This document shows, piece by piece, positions 1 to 4,497 of a stretch of DNA of 5,517 nt; positions within the stretch are counted from its first letter, which is position 1; every line of letters starts with the position of its first letter. A program made the position numbers and the translations under genes. The DNA comes from Gammaproteobacteria bacterium. Lineage in GTDB: Bacteria; Pseudomonadota; Gammaproteobacteria; Chromatiales; Chromatiaceae. The notes beneath the pieces were generated by a model, which saw only the letters and a list, made by a program, of their open reading frames with translations, did no database searches and had not been told where the DNA came from. The stretch lies in assembly GCA_015767355.1 (NCBI GenBank), contig JADWMH010000144.1, positions 1 through 5,517 of the forward strand, read 5' to 3'.

Positions 1-33
1 TATGCAAGCTCGAATTACACACAAGTGACTTTG

Positions 34-58
34 CTTAATCTGTGTGCATCTGTGGTGG
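34..58. repeat. Short intergenic repeat with tandem ATCTGTG units
   Basis: ATCTGTG occurs at 38-44 and again at 48-54, followed by GTGG. Read on the minus strand this is a CCACAGATGCACACAGAT-type sequence, which I recognise from memory as a dispersed intergenic sequence in many bacterial genomes. It lies just downstream of the thpR stop. No inverted partner is visible, so the other arm, if any, would be left of the window or lost. The remaining bases 1-69 hold nothing else I can support, and no clear terminator for thpR. Confidence 0.45.
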
Positions 59-69
59 AAAAAATTTGA

Positions 70-594
70 TTATTCTGAACCAACCAGCGGCCAGCGATTC
101 AGGGTCTCATAGTGAAGCGCTCCATTCTTATTGTGTGACCACATCAGTTCGAAGTGCGATACCGGCCAGGTGATCTCCGGTTTGAGTTTCTGCGGCTTAA
201 CTGCTGCAGCCTTGCGCATCAGGGTGACATGCGGCCTGTATTCCCGCTGTTCGGGTTCAAAACCACAACCTTCAAGTCCATCCCACAGATGCATGACCAG
301 TGACGCTAAATGTTCTGGAATATGTGATGGAGCACACCACAGGATTTTAGGACGGCGCCAGTATCCCGTGTAATCGATACTGAGTCTAAATTCACCCTCT
401 CCAAGTCGGGATGCCATGCGGCAAACCGCCTCATAGCGCCTCTGATCAACCATACCGAGAAAAGCCAGGGTCATGTGTAAATTGTCTGCACGGTGAGCAT
501 TGGCTCCGGGCTGCATACAATCACGCTGAAGTTGCACCAGCTGCCCGCGCACCTGTGGATCAGGCCGCAGCGAAAAAAAGAGACGTTTAGACAA
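70..594 (-). CDS. thpR: RNA 2',3'-cyclic phosphodiesterase (ThpR/LigT, 2H family)
   Basis: This cytoplasmic enzyme hydrolyses 2',3'-cyclic phosphate RNA ends to 2'-phosphomonoesters; family members were first described as 2'-5' RNA ligases. The 174-residue product has both HxT motifs that define the 2H superfamily: H40-M-T42 (in NLHMTLAFLG) and H122-V-T124 (in YRPHVTLMR). Their spacing and the total length are normal for the family. The start is a TTG. It is chosen because the residues right after it (SKRLFFSLRPD) match the conserved ThpR N-terminus, and the next in-frame ATG (residue 27) would cut off the first strand. The TTG lies inside the end of pncC, giving an 8-bp overlap, and only a weak ribosome site is visible, so translational coupling to pncC is likely. 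The family assignment is firm; the in vivo role of ThpR is poorly known. Confidence 0.93.
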   Translation of the reverse strand: MSKRLFFSLRPDPQVRGQLVQLQRDCMQPGANAHRADNLHMTLAFLGMVDQRRYEAVCRMASRLGEGEFRLSIDYTGYWRRPKILWCAPSHIPEHLASLVMHLWDGLEGCGFEPEQREYRPHVTLMRKAAAVKPQKLKPEITWPVSHFELMWSHNKNGALHYETLNRWPLVGSE

Positions 595-1072
595 TATCCA
601 GCAACCCCTGCAGAGCTCTCTCTACGGCCTGGCTGCGAACCTCATCCCTGTTGCCATCGAAGTGATAGCAGCTTGCAACTGCCGGCATCGACATGCGTTT
701 CCACGCAAGCCAGACGGTGCCGACCGGTTTCTCATCACTACCTCCGCCTGGTCCCGCAACACCGCTGATTGAAACTGCAACATGCGCGTCACTGTGCTGC
801 AATACGCCAGTCACCATCTCGATCACAACAGCTTCACTGACGGCGCCTTCAAATTGAAGCGTTTGCTCACTGACGCCAAGCATCTGCTGCTTAGCCCGGT
901 TGCTGTATGTTACAAAACCACGATCGAACCAGTTGCTCGAGCCACTGATGTCAGTACACACCTTCGCCAGCCAGCCGCCGGTGCAGGATTCTGCAACCGA
1001 GAGCAGCAGTCCCTGCCGCAGTAATTGCTCAGCCAACCGGTCACGTGTGGAAGAGATTAAATCGTCATTCAT
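587..1072 (-). CDS. pncC: Nicotinamide-nucleotide amidohydrolase PncC (CinA C-terminal domain)
   Basis: PncC deamidates nicotinamide mononucleotide to nicotinate mononucleotide and ammonia, recycling NMN released by NAD-dependent DNA ligase into NAD synthesis. The 161-residue product is a stand-alone CinA C-terminal domain without the N-terminal MoCF-like domain found in long CinA proteins. Visible motifs are AESCTGG at 27-33, with the family's catalytic Ser29; YSN at 56-58; the glycine-rich GVAGPGGG at 104-111; and KPVGTVW at 115-121. The frame stays open upstream to a TTG at 1099. ATG at 1072 is preferred because GGAA lies 7 nt upstream; ATG at 1075 is equally possible by sequence. It is the first gene of a two-gene operon with thpR, which begins before pncC ends. 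In many gammaproteobacteria this gene sits beside recA, which is not in this window. Confidence 0.94.
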   Translation of the reverse strand: MNDDLISSTRDRLAEQLLRQGLLLSVAESCTGGWLAKVCTDISGSSNWFDRGFVTYSNRAKQQMLGVSEQTLQFEGAVSEAVVIEMVTGVLQHSDAHVAVSISGVAGPGGGSDEKPVGTVWLAWKRMSMPAVASCYHFDGNRDEVRSQAVERALQGLLDIV

Positions 1073-1119
1073 CATCGTGTTCCGAGGAGTGAATCTCAAT
1101 CATTACATTATTATTAGAT

Positions 1120-1136
1120 TGTGAGTATAGTTCACC
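1120..1136. promoter_or_regulatory. Possible CRP-like operator in the divergent promoter region
   Basis: TGTGA (1120-1124) and TCACC (1132-1136) form an inverted half-site pair resembling the TGTGA-N6-TCACA site of CRP-type regulators. The spacing is N7 rather than N6 and the last base differs, so this is a degenerate match. It overlaps the proposed -10 of pncC and lies about 50 bp upstream of the adjacent regulator's start, where autoregulation would act. A separate lone half-site, TCACA, is at 1155-1159. Confidence 0.25.
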
Positions 1137-1153
1137 GACAAACATGGAACCAA
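1124..1153 (-). promoter_or_regulatory. Putative promoter of the pncC-thpR operon
   Basis: On the minus strand, TATACT (plus-strand AGTATA, 1124-1129) is a 5/6 match to the sigma-70 -10 box. It is preceded after 18 bp by TTGGTT (plus-strand AACCAA, 1148-1153), a weak -35 with the TTG conserved. The position is right for a short leader before the pncC ATG at 1072. On the plus strand the same segment contains TATAGT (1127-1132), which could be the -10 of the regulator, but no good -35 accompanies it. Confidence 0.4.
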
Positions 1154-1171
1154 TCACATTCATAGAGATTG

Positions 1172-1178
1172 AAGGAGA
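1172..1178 (+). promoter_or_regulatory. Ribosome binding site fixing a GTG start
   Basis: AAGGAGA lies a few bases before GTG at 1184. It overlaps the alternative upstream TTG start at 1169, so it would be inside the coding region if that TTG were used. It therefore decides in favour of the GTG. Confidence 0.75.
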
Positions 1179-1183
1179 GAGCC

Positions 1184-1825
1184 GTGCTGGAAAAGATTCT
1201 GCTTTTCGAGGGTATCAAAAAGGAGAGTATTGAAAACCTGGAAAAGAGGCTCAAGCCTCGCAGCTACAGCAAGGGAGAGACCATCATCCACCAGGATGAT
1301 GATGGCGATTCGATGTATTTCATCATCAGCGGCCGTCTCAAGGTGGTGTCGACGATCGAAGATGGCAAAGAGGCGTTGCTGGACTTTCTGCATGATGGCG
1401 ACTATTTCGGAGAGCTGTCTCTGTTTGACCAGGAGACGCGCTCGGCTTCGGTCATTGCTGTCGAAGATTCGATACTGATCCACATCAGCAGAGCAGAGTT
1501 GCTCGGGTTTCTGGAGCGCCACCCCGAAGCCAATCTGATTCTGCTGCGTTCACTTGCAAAACGGATCCGCGGCATCACCACCAATCTCAGCAGCCTGGCG
1601 CAACTGGATGTCTATGGGCGCATTGCACGCGTGCTGCTGCAGGAAGCCGTCGACGAGCAAGACGAGCTTGTGACGCCACGCATGACGCAGCAGGATATTG
1701 GCGAGATGGTGGGAGCTTCACGGGAGATGGTCAGCAAGATCCTGAAAGACCTGCGCATTGGCGGTTATATTTCGATTCAGGATAAACGCATCAGGATCCA
1801 TCGGAAGCTGCCGTCGCACTGGTGA
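1184..1825 (+). CDS. CRP/FNR-family transcriptional regulator, CRP-like, cysteine-free
   Basis: This is a DNA-binding regulator of 213 residues, normal CRP length. The N-terminal cyclic-nucleotide-binding beta-roll spans about 5-105, the dimerisation helix about 106-140, and the winged helix-turn-helix about 165-207. The phosphate-binding cassette reads GELSLFDQETRSAS (76-89), keeping the Glu (77), Arg (86) and Ser (87) that hold the cyclic phosphate in E. coli CRP. In the C-helix, CRP Thr127 and Ser128 correspond to Ile131 and Thr132, so the adenine contacts differ. The recognition helix has SREMVSK (179-185), matching CRP Arg180 and Glu181, with Lys for Arg185, which suggests TGTGA-like targets. 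There are no cysteines, so it is not an FNR-type iron-sulfur sensor. The GTG start follows a good ribosome site. It is divergent from pncC. Targets and ligand cannot be read from the sequence. Confidence 0.9.
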   Translation: MLEKILLFEGIKKESIENLEKRLKPRSYSKGETIIHQDDDGDSMYFIISGRLKVVSTIEDGKEALLDFLHDGDYFGELSLFDQETRSASVIAVEDSILIHISRAELLGFLERHPEANLILLRSLAKRIRGITTNLSSLAQLDVYGRIARVLLQEAVDEQDELVTPRMTQQDIGEMVGASREMVSKILKDLRIGGYISIQDKRIRIHRKLPSHW

Positions 1826-1860
1826 GAATACCCGGAGGAGTGAGGGATTTGAACTGAGTC

Positions 1861-1937
1861 ATAGGATGTATTGAGGAACGAAGCGCATCAATTCCGCAGC
1901 CATTCGATGCGCTTCGCTACCGCTCAACACATCCTAT
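1861..1937. repeat. Long imperfect palindromic intergenic element
   Basis: The arms are 1861-1889 and 1906-1937 with a 16-nt loop. Pairing blocks are ATAGGATGT/ACATCCTAT (9 bp), TTGAG/CTCAA (5 bp) and CGAAGCGCATC/GATGCGCTTCG (11 bp). They are interrupted by one A/C mismatch and by an asymmetric internal loop of 3 against 6 nt (CTACCG at 1917-1922). The TAGGATGTxTTGAGxxACGAAGCGCATC pattern resembles a dispersed palindromic family I recall from other gammaproteobacterial genomes. It shares CGCTACCGCT (1915-1924) with the element at 4418-4444. No target-site duplication is evident. Confidence 0.75.
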
Positions 1938-1943
1938 ATTTTT
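1861..1943 (+). terminator. Probable rho-independent terminator of the CRP-like gene
   Basis: The palindrome at 1861-1937 is followed by ATTTTT (1938-1943) on the plus strand, 35 nt after the regulator's stop codon. The geometry suits termination of rightward transcription. Leftward transcription from trhP would also form the stem, but no T-run follows it on that strand, so two-way termination is doubtful. Confidence 0.55.
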
Positions 1944-1990
1944 CATTATGTTACAGATCATTCTTAATCTTTTTTCACAACACAAGGCAG

Positions 1991-3274
1991 TTATAAAAAC
2001 CGCGTCAGCAGGCCCATCTCATAATCCCCTTCCGGGGCCTTGATACGCACCTCCCAGCCGCCGCCGGGGACCTCCTGCATTGCATTGCCATGGAGATCTT
2101 CGATTTGCTCGAGCTGGAAACGCCGGTTCCCCTGCGGGGACAACAGTTCTAGTTCGTCGCCAACCAGGAATTTATTTTTTGCCAGGACCTCCAGCATGCC
2201 ATGCTGCTGCCCGGTAACTTCGCCAACAAACTGCTGCTGCATGTTTTTGGAGATGCCCGCACGGTAGTTCTGCATCTCATGGCTCTCGTGACGCTGCAGA
2301 AAGCCGTCCGTGTAGCCGCGGTTCGCCAGAGCTTCAAGGTCATCCAGCAGCAGCGGATCAAAAGGACGACCTGCAGCCGCATCATCGATGGCGCGACGGT
2401 AGACCTGGGTGGTGCGCGCCGCGTAGTAGTGGGATTTGGTCCTGCCTTCAATCTTCAGGCAGTCGACACCGATCCCGACCAGTCGGTGTACATGTTCTAC
2501 AGCACGCAGATCCCTGGAGTTCATGATATAGGTACCCATCTCATCCTCCATGATCGGCATGAATTCACCGGGGCGCTGCTTCTCCTCCAGAAACCAGGTT
2601 TTATCAGCTTCCGGATGGCGCCCAATCGTATCCAGTGAAACTTCAGGAGACGGCTCTATGTCACCAACCTTGTACTCCCAGCGGCAGGCGTTGGTACAGC
2701 TTCCTTGGTTGGCGTCGCGATGGTTGAAATAGCCCGACAGCAGACAGCGCCCGGAGTAGGCGATGCAGAGCGCGCCATGCACGAAGACCTCGATCTCCAT
2801 ATCCGGGCAATCCTGACGAATCGCCTCGATCTCATCGAGCGACAATTCGCGTGACAGAATAACGCGGGTCAGCCCCACGGATTGCCAGAATCTGACGCTC
2901 GCGGAATTCATGCTGTTAGCCTGCACCGAGAGATGGATATCCATCTCCGGCCAGTTTTCACGCACCATCATGATCAGCCCCGGATCCGCCATGATCAGCG
3001 CATCCGGCTGCATCTCGATCACCGGCCTGATGTCATCGATAAAAGTCTTCAGCTTGGCTCCATGCGGCATCGCGTTGGTCGCCACAAAAAATTGCTTTCC
3101 CTGCAGATGCGCCTCGTCGATGCCTTCGCGCAGATTTTGTTCTAAAAAATCATTGTTACGCACGCGCAGACTGTAGCGTGGCATGCCCGCATAGACGGCA
3201 TCTGCGCCGTATGCAAAGGCATAGCGCATATTCTTAATGGTGCCGGCAGGTGACAGGAGTTCAGGTTTATTCAT
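1991..3274 (-). CDS. trhP: tRNA 5-hydroxyuridine synthesis protein TrhP (YegQ, peptidase U32 family)
   Basis: TrhP is needed for prephenate-dependent hydroxylation of uridine 34 to ho5U, the precursor of cmo5U and mcmo5U wobble bases. Despite the U32 'peptidase' label it is not thought to be a protease. The product resembles E. coli YegQ throughout: KPELLSPAGTIKNMRYAF at 3-20, GADAVYAG at 23-30, ALIMADPGLIM at 92-102, HLSVQAN at 114-120, VILSRELSLDEIE at 138-150 and KIEGRTKSHYYAART at 274-288. Cysteines 170, 177, 193 and 197 form the conserved CX6C and CX3C pairs; in the related UbiU/UbiV proteins cysteines of this type bind a 4Fe-4S cluster. At 427 residues it is about 25 shorter than my recollection of E. 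coli YegQ, mostly after CRWEY (197-201). The frame runs on to a TTG at 3319, but ATG at 3274 matches the family N-terminus. No strong ribosome site is seen. Confidence 0.95.
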   Translation of the reverse strand: MNKPELLSPAGTIKNMRYAFAYGADAVYAGMPRYSLRVRNNDFLEQNLREGIDEAHLQGKQFFVATNAMPHGAKLKTFIDDIRPVIEMQPDALIMADPGLIMMVRENWPEMDIHLSVQANSMNSASVRFWQSVGLTRVILSRELSLDEIEAIRQDCPDMEIEVFVHGALCIAYSGRCLLSGYFNHRDANQGSCTNACRWEYKVGDIEPSPEVSLDTIGRHPEADKTWFLEEKQRPGEFMPIMEDEMGTYIMNSRDLRAVEHVHRLVGIGVDCLKIEGRTKSHYYAARTTQVYRRAIDDAAAGRPFDPLLLDDLEALANRGYTDGFLQRHESHEMQNYRAGISKNMQQQFVGEVTGQQHGMLEVLAKNKFLVGDELELLSPQGNRRFQLEQIEDLHGNAMQEVPGGGWEVRIKAPEGDYEMGLLTRFL

Positions 3275-3290
3275 AGCGTTTTGATTAGTA

Positions 3291-3319
3291 AATAAAATAT
3301 CGGGCATCTGCACTGCCAA
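3291..3319 (-). promoter_or_regulatory. Putative trhP promoter
   Basis: On the minus strand TTGGCA (plus-strand TGCCAA, 3314-3319) is a 5/6 match to the -35 consensus. After 17 bp it is followed by TTTATT (plus-strand AATAAA, 3291-3296), a 4/6 match to the -10. Transcription would start about 10 nt before the ATG at 3274, giving a very short leader, in keeping with the missing Shine-Dalgarno. It also argues against the upstream TTG (3319) as a start. Confidence 0.35.
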
Positions 3320-3357
3320 GCTTGCAGGTACTCATCTCGACGCAGGAGAGATTTTTA

Positions 3358-3419
3358 CTCTCGCAAAGCCGCAAAGAACGCCAAGAAAAACCTTTGCGGT
3401 CTTTGCGTCTTGGCGAGAG
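3358..3419. repeat. Palindromic repeat built from CGCAAAG units
   Basis: The arms 3358-3385 and 3392-3419 pair at 24 of 28 positions around a 6-nt loop (AAAAAC). Each arm starts CTCTCGC and contains three units: CGCAAAG at 3362 and 3370 and CGCCAAG at 3379 on the left, and CTTTGCG at 3392 and 3401 and CTTGGCG at 3409 on the right. They are spaced 8-9 nt apart. This resembles the 'CGCAAAGACGCAAAG' intergenic repeats I recall from many unrelated genomes. It separates yiiX-like from trhP. The rest of 3275-3523 holds only the trhP promoter and a small 5-bp hairpin at 3448-3460. Confidence 0.75.
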
Positions 3420-3523
3420 AAAATGTTTTTTCATGCCTTGTCAGTCTGAGGCTTAGCCTCGCTAGAGATAACAGTTGACGAAAAATCAACCAAATAGGGT
3501 TTAGAGTTTCAGGAATGCTGCAG

Positions 3524-4267
3524 TCACTCCTGTGGAGGATCTTCCCATTTGATGGATTGGTAATTGTAAGCTTTTTCGATGGTCGGTTTAACAACGCTAA
3601 AATAGGGAGATATATCAAAATCACGGGGAACAAAGAGCGTCGAATGCTTGATACGGTAGGACTCCCGTTTTTCATCGGCTATTTCAGGAAGAATCGGATA
3701 GCGCACCCGCTGGAACGCCTGGGCAATCAGTGATGAGCAGATCGCCTTGGTCGGATCACCGCTTCCAAAGCCAATCAGGCGGCGGCGAAAACGCACGGGG
3801 ACCGGCGGCGTCGGCAATAGATAGCGGGTCAGGTCAATGATATTCTTCAGGTCATAGGAGCTGCCGAGGTTGCGCATCATAAAGGTAATCACACGTGATT
3901 TATCTTCGTCCGAGAGACCCAGCGGCCGGCAGATTCTGGTATTCAGAGTGGCATATTTTGACAAGGGCACGCCGATAACACCGGCGTTGATATCTGCCTC
4001 GATCAATACTTTCTTGTCGCCTTCACTATCGACATCGATAATATCGCCGACATAGATTGCCGCATGCGACCAGGTCGACTGCGTCAGATATTTGATCGCG
4101 CCGCTGATCCATTGATTCCCCTCCACCAGCAGTACATCACAGGGCTGAATCACCTCCCTGAGCTGGGAATCATCGTGTAAGGCAAAGGTGCGGTATTCCT
4201 TGCTCGGCCTGGTTAAAAACTTAACCAGCAGACGCCCCGGAATATTGAGTGCCTTGTCGATCCACAT
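3524..4267 (-). CDS. YiiX/YebB-like permuted NlpC/P60 cysteine hydrolase
   Basis: The product, 247 residues, resembles the YiiX/YebB branch of the NlpC/P60 (permuted papain-fold) superfamily. Its members are predicted amidases or peptidases acting on cell-wall, lipid or acyl substrates; the substrate here is unknown. In the permuted order the catalytic His comes first: H68 in STWSHAAIYVGD (64-75). A conserved acidic residue follows (E90 in LIEADI), then the likely nucleophile C177 in KAICSSLIAQAF (174-185). Other typical stretches are QPCDVLLVEG (41-50), LGSSYDLKNIIDL (134-146) and VPRDFDISPYF (213-223). The first 20 residues are mildly amphipathic, with no clear signal peptide or lipobox, so the protein is probably cytoplasmic or membrane-associated. 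ATG at 4267 is chosen over GTG at 4312 because AAGGAGG lies just upstream. It stands alone between repeat clusters, on the same strand as both neighbours. Confidence 0.82.
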   Translation of the reverse strand: MWIDKALNIPGRLLVKFLTRPSKEYRTFALHDDSQLREVIQPCDVLLVEGNQWISGAIKYLTQSTWSHAAIYVGDIIDVDSEGDKKVLIEADINAGVIGVPLSKYATLNTRICRPLGLSDEDKSRVITFMMRNLGSSYDLKNIIDLTRYLLPTPPVPVRFRRRLIGFGSGDPTKAICSSLIAQAFQRVRYPILPEIADEKRESYRIKHSTLFVPRDFDISPYFSVVKPTIEKAYNYQSIKWEDPPQE

Positions 4268-4272
4268 AGAGC

Positions 4273-4279
4273 CCTCCTT
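4273..4279 (-). promoter_or_regulatory. Strong Shine-Dalgarno fixing the YiiX-like start
   Basis: AAGGAGG on the minus strand (plus-strand CCTCCTT) ends 5 nt before ATG 4267. It rules in that ATG against the upstream in-frame GTG at 4312, which would also run into the repeat at 4308-4367. Confidence 0.8.
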
Positions 4280-4307
4280 AAAATAGACCCTGAACTGAAA
4301 AAAATTG

Positions 4308-4367
4308 ACCACGAAAAGTTGTTAACAGAAACAACCCCGTTGTTCGTGTTTTCGTGTGTTTCATGGT
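4308..4367. repeat. Imperfect palindromic repeat of CACGAAA type
   Basis: The ends are ACCACGAAA (4308-4316) and its near inverted copy TTTCATGGT (4359-4367). Inside is a 6-bp hairpin, GTTGTT (4318-4323) with AACAAC (4330-4335). To the right are TTCGTG units at 4343 and 4351 and TTCATG at 4360, spaced 8-9 nt. The right half is a direct copy, with small changes, of the sequence at 4464-4491. It lies upstream of the YiiX-like gene, within its leader or promoter region. Confidence 0.6.
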
Positions 4368-4417
4368 TAAAGATAGAACCGGGTGTCAATAAGCTCCGCG
4401 CTTTGCATCATCATCAC

Positions 4418-4444
4418 GGCGGGATGCGCTACCGCTATGCCGCC
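4418..4444. repeat. GC-rich hairpin element of the GTAGGGCGG...CCGCC type
   Basis: GGCGG (4418-4422) pairs with CCGCC (4440-4444), AT with AT, and GCG (4426-4428) with CGC (4433-4435) around a CTAC loop, with one G/G mismatch and one bulged T. On the minus strand it reads GTAGGGCGGCATAGCGGTAG, resembling a dispersed gammaproteobacterial repeat I recall. It shares CGCTACCGCT (4427-4436) with the element at 1861-1937. It sits between two CACGAAA-type copies. Confidence 0.6.
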
Positions 4445-4463
4445 CTACATACTGCTTTTATTT

Positions 4464-4491
4464 TTTCGTGTTTTTCGTGACTTTCGTGGTA
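4464..4491. repeat. Triple TTCGTG repeat with exact 9-nt period
   Basis: TTCGTG starts at 4465, 4474 and 4483, an exact 9-nt period, ending in GGT followed by an A-run (4491-4497). It is a direct copy of the right half of the element at 4308-4367, ending TTTCGTGGT where that one ends TTTCATGGT. It begins 7 nt after the stop codon of the DmsC/SoeC-like gene, whose transcript would read a run of seven U before the repeat; no GC-rich stem precedes that run. Confidence 0.65.
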
Positions 4492-4497
4492 AAAAAA

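Noticed and set aside
1120..1136. FNR-box reading of the divergent promoter palindrome
   Set aside because: The half-sites are TGTGA-like, not TTGAT, and the encoded regulator has no cysteines to hold an FNR-type cluster.
1169..1183. Upstream TTG start for the CRP-like regulator
   Set aside because: It would place the AAGGAGA ribosome site inside the coding region; GTG at 1184 has correct spacing and fits the family N-terminus.
2201..2638. Plus-strand open frame of 145 codons antisense to trhP
   Set aside because: It lies wholly inside a strongly conserved gene on the opposite strand, has no recognisable motif, and reads as a codon-bias shadow.
3448..3460. Perfect 5-bp hairpin GAGGC-TTA-GCCTC as a terminator for the YiiX-like gene
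   Set aside because: The stem is short and no T-run follows on the minus strand.
3355..3675. Minus-strand open frame of 106 codons ending in an AKTQRPQRF-like tail
   Set aside because: It overlaps the YiiX-like gene in another frame and its C-terminus is a translation of the CGCAAAG palindrome, a common source of spurious annotations.
4465..4488. Three TTCGTG units at regular spacing, considered as a CRISPR-like or tandem-repeat array
   Set aside because: Units are 6-9 nt with almost no spacer, far too short for CRISPR, and the copy at 4343-4365 shows a dispersed repeat instead.
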